Part shown: positions 8,520 to 16,340 of the stretch, piece by piece
How the letters are laid out: every line of letters starts with the position of its first letter
Numbering within the stretch: the stretch's first letter is position 1
NCBI GenBank assembly: GCA_023247915.1
Contig: JAHFFN010000009.1
Location: 1-43,058 of the forward strand
Source: Candidatus Omnitrophota bacterium
GTDB lineage: Bacteria; Omnitrophota; Gorgyraeia; 2-02-FULL-51-18
DNA length: 43,058 nt
Direction: 5' to 3'
Translations under genes and position numbers: made by a program
The notes under the pieces: generated by a model
The model's database searches: none
What the model saw: the letters and a program-made list of their open reading frames with translations, nothing else
Told to the model about the DNA's origin: nothing

Positions 8520-9675
8520 TTTTTTAGCGTCCGCGTCGCTGATCTGGATTTTCGCGGTTTGGATCAAGCGCATTTTTTGGATGCGGCATTTCCGCGAATT
8601 TAACGCCCCTCTCAAGCCTTCCACCTCTATTTTAAGCAACGCGCCGAAAGTCACGGTGATTGTTCCCGCTAAAAACGAAGAAAAAAATATTCCCAATTGC
8701 TTGTATCATCTTTTTGGTCAAAATTATCCCAATTATGAAATTATTGTCGTGGACGATCGCTCGGAAGATCGTACGCCGCATCTGTTAGAAAATTTTAAAA
8801 AATTGTCTCCGGTTCCGTTCAAAGTTATCCGCATTGAAAAATTGCCCGAAGGGTGGACGGGGAAAAATCACGGGATGTTTGTCGCGTCCAAAGCGGCGAC
8901 CGGCGATTGGCTTCTTTACACGGACGCGGATACAACGCATCAGCCCGAAAGTGTTTCGACGGCTATGCGGGCGGTCTTGGAAGGCAACATTGATTTTCTG
9001 ACCTTGGCGCCGGAGACCGAGTGCCGCAGTTTTTGGGAAAAGACAGTTCAGCCGCTGGCGGTTTCAAGTCTCGCCTTATGGTTTAATTCCAATCGCGTCA
9101 ATGACGACAAAAATCCCGCGGTTTTAGCCAATGGCCAGTATATTTTGATCAAAAAAGAGGTGTATGAACGTTTAGGGGGCAATGAATCGGTCAAAAATCA
9201 AGTGATTGAAGACGTGGAATTCGCGAAACTGGCGCGTGCCAAAGGTTTTCGCGTACGGTTTTTAAACGGAACCAAACTTTACGCGACGCGTATGTACAGT
9301 TCTTTGAATGAAATCAAAACCGGATGGACACGGATATTCACGCATCTTTTTAACAAAAATACGTCGGCCATTTTGCATAAAATAGTTTTGTTTTTATTTT
9401 TCTCGCTATGGCCGTTTGTCTTGTGCGCCACTGAAAAATTATTTTGGCTCAAACATTCGTCGCATTTTAATCCTCAGCTTTTAATTTTAAGCGCCGCGGT
9501 TTGTTTGTGGATTATTCTCATTCGCTTTTTTGGGAACCGTCTTTTGAAATGCAATCCTTGGTATGCATTTTTACATCCCCTCGGATCTCTGGTGATGATT
9601 TGGATATTATCCATCTGCTTATTTCGAAGCCTCTTTAATCTTCCTTCTGTTTGGAAGGGACAATACTATCGCTAA
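8497..9675 (+). CDS. Membrane family 2 glycosyltransferase
   Basis: GT-A fold glycosyltransferase (392 aa) of family 2 with one N-terminal membrane helix (about residues 4-22) and three or so C-terminal membrane helices after residue 300. The nucleotide-sugar region is VIVPAKNEEKNI, with VVDDRSEDRT; the metal-binding motif is TDADT (Asp143, Asp145); a later IEDVEF supplies the usual ED acceptor-side motif. The segment LPEGWTGKNHGM is typical of the HpnB/CrtQ-like subgroup, which glycosylates lipid-type acceptors. It overlaps fabL and ends a transcription unit at the repeat element. The likely acceptor is a membrane lipid or polyisoprenoid; the sugar is unknown. Confidence 0.87.
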   Translation: MAAILSFNFLASASLIWIFAVWIKRIFWMRHFREFNAPLKPSTSILSNAPKVTVIVPAKNEEKNIPNCLYHLFGQNYPNYEIIVVDDRSEDRTPHLLENFKKLSPVPFKVIRIEKLPEGWTGKNHGMFVASKAATGDWLLYTDADTTHQPESVSTAMRAVLEGNIDFLTLAPETECRSFWEKTVQPLAVSSLALWFNSNRVNDDKNPAVLANGQYILIKKEVYERLGGNESVKNQVIEDVEFAKLARAKGFRVRFLNGTKLYATRMYSSLNEIKTGWTRIFTHLFNKNTSAILHKIVLFLFFSLWPFVLCATEKLFWLKHSSHFNPQLLILSAAVCLWIILIRFFGNRLLKCNPWYAFLHPLGSLVMIWILSICLFRSLFNLPSVWKGQYYR

Positions 9676-9820
9676 CAAACTAACGGTTAAGGGTAGCGCA
9701 AACTTCAGTTTGCGTAATTCAGGTAGAATTCAAAATACCTAAAAAACACCTTCCGGATTAATGGTTCGGCCAGAAAAACGTAGGTCAGGTTTAAACCTGA
9801 CCTACGTTTTTCTACCTTAT
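9676..9820 (+). repeat. Intergenic repeat family, copy 1
   Basis: About 145 bases of structured non-coding DNA between the glycosyltransferase and acyltransferase genes. It holds an 18-base hairpin (CGCAAAC-TTCA-GTTTGCG, 9697-9714), a small AGGTA...TACCT stem (9721-9740), and a perfect 42-base palindrome at 9772-9813. Closely related copies occur at 19059-19203 (same orientation) and 38138-38280 (opposite orientation). No open reading frame or transposase is associated. Confidence 0.9.
9772..9813. terminator. Perfect 42-bp palindrome, probable bidirectional terminator
   Basis: Each arm is 21 bases, with no mismatch, centred between 9792 and 9793. The core reads GTAGGTCAGGTTT on one side, and the ends are A-rich on the left and T-rich on the right, so RNA from either strand forms a strong stem followed by a U tract. 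It lies between two same-direction transcription units. Confidence 0.75.
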
Positions 9821-9845
9821 CCCCATGGCTCACCCGAGCTATTTA

Positions 9846-9854
9846 TGTTAAAAT
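9846..9854 (+). promoter_or_regulatory. Extended -10 promoter for the acyltransferase gene
   Basis: TGTTAAAAT has the extended -10 form and ends six bases before the ATG at 9861. No convincing -35 box is present. The transcript would be leaderless. Confidence 0.5.
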
Positions 9855-9860
9855 CAACCC

Positions 9861-10625
9861 ATGAATTCAAATCAAAAAGACAAAAAAGCTAAAAGCGAAT
9901 TCCAGCGATTTCAGCTGTGGCTTTGGGGACTGCATTTGCTGGCGATTGTTATTTTAGGATTCAGCTTTTTCCCCGCTATTTTTCTGTTTTATTCTGTTTG
10001 GAAAGCTCTCGCGTTTTACGCGGTTTGGATCAAAATTCTCGCCGTTTCTTTTTCGTTGGCTGTAGGGTATTTCGTTTTCGGCTTGGCGCTCATTTTCTTC
10101 TGCGTCACCGCTAAAAATATTTTTGGATTTAAGATTCAGCAAGGGCTTTTTCCGATGTATTCCATCGAAGCGCTCCGGTGGATGGGGTACAACTCTTTGA
10201 TCTTGATCGCCAATAGCGCTTTTTTGGATGTTTTGCGCATCTCTCCGTTTCAGACGCTTTTTTACCGCGCGATGGGCGCTAAAATTGGCAAGGACGTCAA
10301 TGTGAATACCGGCGGTCTAGCGGATCTATCCATGCTTGAAATCGGCGATCACTGTGTGGTCGGCGGGGGTGTGGCGTTGATCTGCCATGCCGTCGACCGG
10401 GGTTTCTTACGTCTTTTACCGACAAAGTTGGGAAATCAGGTCTCGATCGGGTTGGGGTCTGTGATTATGCCTGGCTGCGAGATCGGGGATGGCGCAGCGA
10501 TTGCCCCTTGCAGTTTTCTTCCTAAGGGAACCAAGGTTCCTCCGAAAGGCTATTGGGGTGGCAATCCGGCTCGGGATTTGAGGGCTGAAAAACGGGAAGC
10601 CGCCTCCTCCGCCACAGCGCAATAA
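9861..10625 (+). CDS. Membrane-linked hexapeptide-repeat acyltransferase
   Basis: A 254-residue protein with two or three hydrophobic segments in residues 15-90, followed by a left-handed parallel beta-helix domain from about residue 135. The hexapeptide repeats are visible as GAKIGKDVNV, LEIGDHCVVGGGVAL and NQVSIGLGSVIMPGCEIGDG, ending in the usual GNPAR. This layout (membrane helices plus LbH domain) resembles the C-terminal region found in some NRPS-associated proteins and stand-alone membrane O- or N-acyltransferases. It probably transfers an acyl group to a lipid or sugar acceptor at the inner membrane. It precedes the acyl-assembly cluster and has its own promoter, so it may act on that cluster's product. 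Catalytic His cannot be assigned with confidence. Confidence 0.8.
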   Translation: MNSNQKDKKAKSEFQRFQLWLWGLHLLAIVILGFSFFPAIFLFYSVWKALAFYAVWIKILAVSFSLAVGYFVFGLALIFFCVTAKNIFGFKIQQGLFPMYSIEALRWMGYNSLILIANSAFLDVLRISPFQTLFYRAMGAKIGKDVNVNTGGLADLSMLEIGDHCVVGGGVALICHAVDRGFLRLLPTKLGNQVSIGLGSVIMPGCEIGDGAAIAPCSFLPKGTKVPPKGYWGGNPARDLRAEKREAASSATAQ

Positions 10626-10650
10626 CAGGGTGGTGTTTTAGACGGTTTCA

Positions 10651-10659
10651 TGCTATATT
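10651..10659 (+). promoter_or_regulatory. Extended -10 promoter for the acyl-assembly cluster
   Basis: TGCTATATT, an extended -10 match, lies 36 bases before the TTG start at 10696. The leader contains a clear AAGGCGG ribosome-binding site at 10684-10690, which supports the TTG start. No good -35 is visible. Confidence 0.5.
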
Positions 10660-10695
10660 CTTAATTTAAATTTTAGAGTTTTTAAGGCGGTTGTT

Positions 10696-11100
10696 TTGAG
10701 TGCTTTTTGTTTCATTGATCAAGTAACTGAAGTCCAGCCGGGTGAAAGCGTTACGGCGTTTTTCCGTTTGAATGGAAACGAGGAATTTTTGCTCGATCAT
10801 TTTGACGGATTTCCGGTGATGCCCGGTGTTTTACAGCTTGAGACTTTAAAACAGGTCGCTTTGAAGCTTTTGGAGTCTTCGGATTCCTCGAAAGTTTTTT
10901 ATACGATGTCTTCCGCCGAGGAAATGAAATTCGGGCAATTCGTGAAACCCGGCGATACGCTGAAAGCGTTTGTCCGTCTGGTGAAGACGGAAAAACAGAC
11001 ACGGTTTTTTGAGGGGCGCTTAGATTTGGTGGATGCCGTTTCCGGCTCACTGAAAGGCAAGACGCTCACAGCGCTTTTCCAGATGGTGCCGTTGGCATGA
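10696..11100 (+). CDS. FabZ-like hot-dog dehydratase 1
   Basis: Hot-dog-fold protein (134 aa), predicted 3-hydroxyacyl-ACP dehydratase. The active-site helix region reads LLDHFDGFPVMPGVLQLE, with catalytic His35 and Glu49 at the spacing used by FabZ. It is slightly shorter than standard FabZ and not closely like the housekeeping enzyme. Its TTG start is supported by the AAGGCGG site five bases upstream. It is the first gene of a compact set and overlaps the ketoreductase gene by four bases (ATGA). A second, different FabZ-like protein lies at 12646-13122, so the cluster has two dehydratases, as do aryl-polyene-type systems. Confidence 0.85.
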   Translation: MSAFCFIDQVTEVQPGESVTAFFRLNGNEEFLLDHFDGFPVMPGVLQLETLKQVALKLLESSDSSKVFYTMSSAEEMKFGQFVKPGDTLKAFVRLVKTEKQTRFFEGRLDLVDAVSGSLKGKTLTALFQMVPLA

Positions 11101-11861
11101 CCAGCGTGGACAGTCTGAAAAAGAAAGTCGCGCTCGTGACTGGCGGCGCGCGTGGAATTGGTGAGGCTATTGTGAAGCGCCTAGCCTCTCAAGGCGCAAA
11201 AGTTTATTTTACCTATCAGTCTTCGGCGGAAAAAGCCCAAGCGCTGGTTCGTTCTTTTGAAAAAACGGGAAATGTAATTGCTCTCCCGTGTGATGTGAGA
11301 AAAAGCGAAAACGTCGAGTCCGTGGTGGATCAAGTGCTTGAAGCGGAGCCGACGCTGGATATTCTGGTGAACAATGCCGGCATTATCCGCGACGGTTTGT
11401 TTCTGGCGCTATCCGAAGAAGATTGGCAGGAAGTGATGGCGACCAATCTTGGAGGCGTGATTCATTTTTCTAAAAATGTTCTCCGGCAGATGATTATGCA
11501 GGGCGGAGGGCGCATCATCAATATTTCTTCGATTGTCGGGGAGCTCGGCGGAGTAGGTCAGGCCAACTACGCGGCTTCCAAAGCGGCAGTGAACGCTTTG
11601 ACCAAATCACTGGCGGCCGAATACGCCGCTAAGAATATCACGGTCAACGCGATCGCTCCCGGCATGGTGGAAACAGAAATGACCAGCGCGGTTCGTTCCG
11701 CGTTTGGGGATAAGATCAAAGAAAGAATTCCGGCAGGCTCTTACGGCCAACCGGAAGAAATCGCCGCAGTCGCGGCATTTTTAGCGTCTGAAGAATCGCG
11801 TTACATCACCGGTCAGGTGATTACGATTGACGGTGGTTTGAGTTTGTTGAGTCGCCGATAA
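11097..11861 (+). CDS. fabG: 3-oxoacyl-ACP reductase
   Basis: Short-chain dehydrogenase (254 aa) of the FabG type: NADPH-dependent reduction of 3-ketoacyl-ACP. Cofactor motif GGARGIG (about residues 16-22), NNAG at 92-95, and catalytic Ser145, Tyr158 and Lys162 with normal FabG spacing (NYAASK). The C-terminus IDGGLSLL is typical. It sits between dehydratase 1 and the carrier protein and is coupled to the former by a four-base overlap. It contrasts with the FabL-type paralogue at 7779-8519. Confidence 0.94.
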   Translation: MTSVDSLKKKVALVTGGARGIGEAIVKRLASQGAKVYFTYQSSAEKAQALVRSFEKTGNVIALPCDVRKSENVESVVDQVLEAEPTLDILVNNAGIIRDGLFLALSEEDWQEVMATNLGGVIHFSKNVLRQMIMQGGGRIINISSIVGELGGVGQANYAASKAAVNALTKSLAAEYAAKNITVNAIAPGMVETEMTSAVRSAFGDKIKERIPAGSYGQPEEIAAVAAFLASEESRYITGQVITIDGGLSLLSRR

Positions 11862-11880
11862 AAGGAATTTAGAGGGCTTT

Positions 11881-12276
11881 ATGTACGAAAAAAACGATAT
11901 TATTAAAAGTGTTACCACCATCATCGCTCAAGCGCTGCGAGCGGATGAAAAGAAGATCACGCTTCAATCCTCTTTGATTAAGGACCTAGGAGCGGAATCC
12001 ATCGATTTCTTGGATATCGTTTTTCGTTTGGAAAAAACATTCAAGATCAAGATTCCTAAAGGCGAATTATTTCCCGAGAAACTTCTCACAGACGCACGTT
12101 TTGTCAAAGACGGCAAAATCACCGAAGCCGGTATTGAAGAGTTAAAGTCCAAGATTCCCAGCGCTAATTGGCAGGATTTTTCAAAAAATCCTCTGGTTTC
12201 CAACCTCGGCGAAGTATTTACCGTTGGCATGATCGTGGATTATCTTTACGAGAAGCTCGCGGTCGCCAATAAATAG
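11881..12276 (+). CDS. Acyl carrier protein, extended type
   Basis: Carrier protein of 131 aa, longer than the usual 75-80. The phosphopantetheine attachment site is Ser40 in LGAESIDFLD. Helices I-II look normal; the extra length is an insertion after FKIKIPKGELFPE with a KDGKITEAGIEELK stretch, before a C-terminal helix DYLYEKLA. Long carrier proteins of this kind occur in specialised fatty-acid/polyketide-like clusters rather than in primary fatty-acid synthesis. A dedicated holo-ACP synthase follows 10 bases later, which supports a self-contained assembly line. Confidence 0.9.
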   Translation: MYEKNDIIKSVTTIIAQALRADEKKITLQSSLIKDLGAESIDFLDIVFRLEKTFKIKIPKGELFPEKLLTDARFVKDGKITEAGIEELKSKIPSANWQDFSKNPLVSNLGEVFTVGMIVDYLYEKLAVANK

Positions 12277-12286
12277 ACGGTTTCCC

Positions 12287-12661
12287 ATGCCTTCCGGCGG
12301 CCCGTCCCGCATCCGTTTGGGCATTGATCTCATTGAATTCAAAAAAGCCAAAGATTTTTACAAGCATCATCAAAATCGCCTCGCGTCTTTTTTTTCGGAA
12401 AAAGAAATTTCTTATATCGGTCATGGGGCGGAGGCCTACCGGAAGCTTGCGGGACTTTTAGCGGCGAAAGAAGCGGCGTTTAAGGCTTCCGGAAAAACTT
12501 GGATGGGTCCTGAAGGCTTTGCCGCGATTCGTTTGACACCGCCCACCGGGAAAAAGAATTTTTTTTCGGTGAAAAAAAGCTCGCAAAGCAAAGAGGCGCT
12601 TAAAATTTTTCTCACTCAACAACATAAAAAATATGTGGTGGCTCAGTGCGTTGGGATTTAG
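12287..12661 (+). CDS. acpS: Holo-ACP synthase (AcpS)
   Basis: 4'-phosphopantetheinyl transferase of the AcpS type (124 aa), which loads the Ser of apo-ACP using CoA. The metal-binding GIDLIE motif is at about residues 9-14 and the second motif is LLAAKEAAFKA (about residues 58-68). It lies directly after the ACP gene and overlaps the following dehydratase gene by 16 bases. Whether this is the cell's only AcpS cannot be judged from this window. Confidence 0.93.
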   Translation: MPSGGPSRIRLGIDLIEFKKAKDFYKHHQNRLASFFSEKEISYIGHGAEAYRKLAGLLAAKEAAFKASGKTWMGPEGFAAIRLTPPTGKKNFFSVKKSSQSKEALKIFLTQQHKKYVVAQCVGI

Positions 12662-13122
12662 TCGATAAATTTGACGTGTTAAAAAAAGGCGAGTACGCCA
12701 AGGCCTCCAAAAAATTTTCGGGTTCCGAAGATTTTTTTACCGAACATTTTCCAGGAAAACCGATTGTACCCGAACCTCTTTTTATTGAAATGGTGGCGCA
12801 AGTCGGCGGCGTTTTATTTGGTTTGGGACTCGATTTTAAAAAAGAAGTTATTTTAGCCAAAATCACCGAATCGCGTTTTTTGAAAGCCGTTTCACCGCCC
12901 TGTTCGTTTGTGATCGAAGCAAAAGTTGAAGACGAAAGAGAAGATGGCGCCTGGATTGTTGGAACCGTGATGTCGGGTGGGAAGCTTATTTCCGAATCAA
13001 GACTCCTTTTGGTTGCCATCGCCGGACTCGGACAGAATGATCGCAAAATTGTTTTCAATGATCATTTTTTAAAACATTATGATGTTTATCAAGTGGCAAA
13101 GTTGAGCGAGGTTTTATCTTGA
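12646..13122 (+). CDS. FabZ/FabA-like hot-dog dehydratase 2
   Basis: Second hot-dog protein (158 aa). The active-site segment is FFTEHFPGKPIVPEPLFIE with His34 and Glu48; the usual MPGV is replaced by VPEP. The N-terminal WDLVDKFDVLKKGEYAKA fits the FabA/FabZ-like family, supporting the GTG start that overlaps acpS by 16 bases. Predicted function is dehydration (or isomerisation) of a 3-hydroxyacyl-ACP. It ends in TTGA, where TTG starts the next gene. Two unlike dehydratases in one cluster suggest either a heteromeric dehydratase or different substrates. Confidence 0.82.
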   Translation: MRWDLVDKFDVLKKGEYAKASKKFSGSEDFFTEHFPGKPIVPEPLFIEMVAQVGGVLFGLGLDFKKEVILAKITESRFLKAVSPPCSFVIEAKVEDEREDGAWIVGTVMSGGKLISESRLLLVAIAGLGQNDRKIVFNDHFLKHYDVYQVAKLSEVLS

Positions 13123-14375
13123 AAAAGCGTGTGGTGATCACGGGACTCGGTCCTGTGTCCGCTCTGGGAGAAGGCGCGGATACTTTTTGGTCAGGCATCG
13201 CCGCGGGTCGGAGTGGCATCGATCGTGTTTCTTTCGGCGAGGGAGACGGCGCCTTGCCGCGCACGGCGGCGCAAGTGCCTGATTTTGATCCCGAAAAATA
13301 TGTCACACAGCGCAAGTCACTTAAAGTCATGGCGCGGGACATTCAACTGGCGATGGCGGGAGCCAGCTTAGCGATGAAGGACGCGGGACTCGCGGCGCCT
13401 GTCGCGGAACCGGATCGTTCGGGCGTGATTGTCGGCGCCGGCGTTTTGAATCATGAGCTGGATGAATTGGCCTACAGCATTCAAAATTCGATCGGAGAAA
13501 AAGGCAATCTCGATTTAAAAAAATTTGGACAGGATGGCATTCCGGCTCTTTTTCCTTTGTGGCTTCTCAAATATTTACCCAATATGCCCGCTTGCCATAT
13601 TTCTATTTTGTATGACTTGCGCGGATTTAATAACACCATTACCACCGGTTCTTCGGCAGGTCTTCAGGCAGTCGGCGAAGCGTTTCGAATCTTGGAACGC
13701 GGGGACGCGGATTTGATGCTTGCCGGCGGCGCCGATTCCAAGGTAAATCCGGTCGGTATTTCTCAGTACCAAGTGATGAAAGTTCTTTCGAAAGCGGCGG
13801 AAACCAATCCCAAAAACGCGTACAAACCTTTTGACACGGCCGCGGATGGATTTGTAGTGGGAGAGGGAGCCGGATTTTTGGTGCTCGAAGAGTTGGAGCA
13901 CGCCAAAAAGCGCGGCGCTAAAATTTACGCGGAAATCACGGGCTTTGGTTCTTCCGGGCCTTCGGGTTGTGCCACGGCAATGAAACACGCGTTGGAAGAA
14001 GCGGAGATTGCCGCCTCGGGTATTTCTTATCTTCAAGCCTGCGGACTTGGGATCCCTGAAGAAGACACACTGGAATTGGAAGCGCTTGAGAAAACATTTG
14101 GAGGCGCTATCAAAGATTTGTCCGTCGGTTTTTCAAAACCTAATATTGGTTTTACCGGATTTGCGGCCGGAGCTTTGGATCTGATTGTTTCTACATTGTC
14201 CCTTCAACAAAATACGGTACCGCCGGTGGTCACGCGCCCCCAGTTTAAAAAATCTTCTTCGTTTCAATGGGGAGAAAAAAGCCGTTCCAAGAAAATACAG
14301 CATGCCATGACCAGCGCTTTTGGTTTCGGCGGGCAAAGCGCTTCGATGGTGATCGAAGCGTATGAGGGCGTCTAA
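13119..14375 (+). CDS. Ketosynthase-like protein lacking the catalytic triad (chain-length-factor-like)
   Basis: A thiolase-fold protein (418 aa) alignable without gaps to FabF around the active site, yet every catalytic residue is changed. The nucleophile Cys is Ser178 (TITTGSSAG where FabF has SIATACTSG). The first His is Cys308 (QACGLG instead of NAHGTS). The second His is Phe345 (NIGFTGF instead of MTGHLLG). The structural Lys340 remains. This is the pattern of a chain length factor, the inactive partner of a type II ketosynthase, and the intact ketosynthase gene follows directly. Its TTG start overlaps the preceding stop as TTGA. Predicted role is a heterodimer with the product of 14377-15666 that sets chain length. 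Most automatic annotations would call it FabF. Confidence 0.85.
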   Translation: MKKRVVITGLGPVSALGEGADTFWSGIAAGRSGIDRVSFGEGDGALPRTAAQVPDFDPEKYVTQRKSLKVMARDIQLAMAGASLAMKDAGLAAPVAEPDRSGVIVGAGVLNHELDELAYSIQNSIGEKGNLDLKKFGQDGIPALFPLWLLKYLPNMPACHISILYDLRGFNNTITTGSSAGLQAVGEAFRILERGDADLMLAGGADSKVNPVGISQYQVMKVLSKAAETNPKNAYKPFDTAADGFVVGEGAGFLVLEELEHAKKRGAKIYAEITGFGSSGPSGCATAMKHALEEAEIAASGISYLQACGLGIPEEDTLELEALEKTFGGAIKDLSVGFSKPNIGFTGFAAGALDLIVSTLSLQQNTVPPVVTRPQFKKSSSFQWGEKSRSKKIQHAMTSAFGFGGQSASMVIEAYEGV

Positions 14376-14376
14376 G

Positions 14377-15666
14377 ATGCGTCGCCGCGTTGTCATCACG
14401 GGGTTAGGGGCTGTCACGCCGCTTGGCAATAATGTGAAGGACACATGGACGGCTTTAGCCGCCGGTAAATCCGGGATTCGTCCGATCACGATTTTTGACG
14501 CGTCGCATTTTCCGACCAAAATCGCCGGCGAAATCAAAAATCTCAACACCGACGCCTGGACAGGCAAAAACGGAAGTTTCCGTTTTATGGGCAGAAACAG
14601 TTTATTTGCTTTGGAGGCGGCTCACGAAGCGTTTAAGGACGCTGGTCTTCAAAAAAATAAATTAAATCATGAACGTTTTGGCATTTACATGGGCGCCGGC
14701 GACGGCGGTTTTGATTTTCGTGAATACGGGGAAATTGTTTCGCGATCCATCGACCAGGACTCGATGTCGGTGAATGTTCGCGCTTATTTTGAAAATGTGC
14801 TTAAAAATTTAAAATCCGCGGAAGTGTTGGAGCAGGAACCGTCTCAGGTTGTCCGGCATCTGGCGGACACGTTTGAAGCGGCGGGGCCTGTTTCTAATTG
14901 TTTGACCGCTTGCGCGGCTTCCAGCCAAGCGCTTGGAGAAGCGTCGCGCTTGATCCGTGAGGGGTATGCCGATGTAATGCTTTCCGGCGGGGCTCACTCG
15001 ATGATTCACCCGCTGGGCGTGGCTGGTTTTAACCTTTTGACGGCGCTTTCAACACGCAATGAGTCTCCCGAACGCGCTTCCAGACCCTTTGATAAAAATC
15101 GCGACGGCTTTGTTCTTTCCGAAGGCGCCGGCGTTTTGATTTTAGAAGAACTGGAACATGCCAAAAAACGCGGCGCGACCATTTACGCGGAGCTTGTGGG
15201 TTATGGCGGGACGGCCGACGCGTTTCGTTTGACCGATCCGCACTCCGAAGGACGCGGCGCAGCTCAGGCCATGCGCTTGGCTTTGAAAGACGCGTCCTTG
15301 AGCACGACGGAAATCGATTATATCAATGCGCACGGCACTTCGACGGAGCTCAATGATCAGATCGAAACGCATTCGGTCAAAACCGTTTTTGGAGAAAAAG
15401 CCAAGCAGATCCCGATGAGTTCCATTAAGTCGATGCTGGGGCACATGATTGCCGCCGCCGGCGCGGTGGAGCTGATTGCCAGCGTTCTCACGATTCGTGA
15501 AAGTTTGATTCCTCCGACAATCAATTACGAAACTCCCGATGAAGCTTGCGATCTGGATTATGTGCCCAATCAGGCGCGTCAGAAAAAAGTAAACACCGTG
15601 CTCAGCAACTCTTTCGGCTTTGGCGGACAAAATATCACTCTGATCGCCAAGAGGTTTGAGTCATGA
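14377..15666 (+). CDS. Beta-ketoacyl-ACP synthase II-type ketosynthase
   Basis: Condensing enzyme (429 aa from this start) with an intact Cys-His-His set: Cys179 in TACAAS, His319 in NAHGTST, Lys351 and His356 in KSMLGHMIAAAG. I chose ATG 14377, which gives the family start MRRRVVITGLG; an in-frame ATG at 14362 would add five residues and overlap the previous gene. There is an insertion-rich N-terminal region around residues 50-70 relative to FabF. Together with the degenerate paralogue just upstream it forms a ketosynthase/chain-length-factor-like pair. Overlaps the HAD gene by four bases. Confidence 0.93.
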   Translation: MRRRVVITGLGAVTPLGNNVKDTWTALAAGKSGIRPITIFDASHFPTKIAGEIKNLNTDAWTGKNGSFRFMGRNSLFALEAAHEAFKDAGLQKNKLNHERFGIYMGAGDGGFDFREYGEIVSRSIDQDSMSVNVRAYFENVLKNLKSAEVLEQEPSQVVRHLADTFEAAGPVSNCLTACAASSQALGEASRLIREGYADVMLSGGAHSMIHPLGVAGFNLLTALSTRNESPERASRPFDKNRDGFVLSEGAGVLILEELEHAKKRGATIYAELVGYGGTADAFRLTDPHSEGRGAAQAMRLALKDASLSTTEIDYINAHGTSTELNDQIETHSVKTVFGEKAKQIPMSSIKSMLGHMIAAAGAVELIASVLTIRESLIPPTINYETPDEACDLDYVPNQARQKKVNTVLSNSFGFGGQNITLIAKRFES

Positions 15667-16340
15667 AAAACAAAAATACAAAATTTTTTATCGATTTTGA
15701 TGGGACGATCTCGACTGTCGATGTGGTGGACTTGATTTTAGAGCGTTTCGCGTCGGAAGAATGGAAAGTCGTTGAAAAAGAATGGGCGGAAGGAAAAATC
15801 GGTTCCCGAGAATGTTTGTCGCGGCAAATCGCGCTGGTCAATGCCGGCCAAGAAGACGTGCGTCGTTTGCTTTCGAAGGTGGAAGTGGATCCGTATTTTG
15901 AGGAATTTTTAAAACAGGCGCGCGGGCTGTCCATTCCGGCGACAGTGGTCAGCGACGGTTTTGATTTTTCGATTCAGGAAATTTTAAAACGTTCGATCGA
16001 GTCGTCTCTTTTGGAAAATTTGCCGGTGTATTGCAACCGTTTGGAATGGTCTGCCGGAAAACCTAAAGCGGTTTTTAACGGCGATAGTCCCTGTGAGCAC
16101 GGCTGCGCGAACTGCAAACCCAGAGTGCTCAAACAATTGACGGACTCCCATGATTTTGTGGTGTTTATCGGCGACGGTCTCTCGGATCGCTTTGCCGCCC
16201 GAAGCGCGGATCTGACTTTCGCGAAGGGAAAACTGCTCCAATTTTGTCAGGACAATCAAATCAAACACAAGCCGTACACGAATTTTAAAGACATCAAGCA
16301 GTGGATGGAATCCGAACTCTTAAACCTAGGAAGGATTTAA
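15663..16340 (+). CDS. HAD-family phosphatase, MtnX/SerB-like
   Basis: HAD hydrolase (225 aa) with motif I DFDGT (Asp nucleophiles near residues 12-14), motif II VVSDGF and motif III GDGLSD. A Cys-containing CEHGCANCK stretch is shared with the MtnX-like subgroup (2-hydroxy-3-keto-5-methylthiopentenyl-1-phosphate phosphatase). No methionine-salvage genes lie nearby, so an MtnX role is doubtful. More likely it removes phosphate from an intermediate of the acyl cluster or its amino-group donor. The gene overlaps the ketosynthase by four bases and abuts the aminotransferase gene. The substrate is unknown. Confidence 0.83.
   Translation: MKNKNTKFFIDFDGTISTVDVVDLILERFASEEWKVVEKEWAEGKIGSRECLSRQIALVNAGQEDVRRLLSKVEVDPYFEEFLKQARGLSIPATVVSDGFDFSIQEILKRSIESSLLENLPVYCNRLEWSAGKPKAVFNGDSPCEHGCANCKPRVLKQLTDSHDFVVFIGDGLSDRFAARSADLTFAKGKLLQFCQDNQIKHKPYTNFKDIKQWMESELLNLGRI

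Noticed and set aside
15663-16340. Assigning the HAD protein as MtnX of methionine salvage
   Set aside because: Motifs fit the family, but no salvage genes are nearby and the setting is an acyl-assembly cluster.
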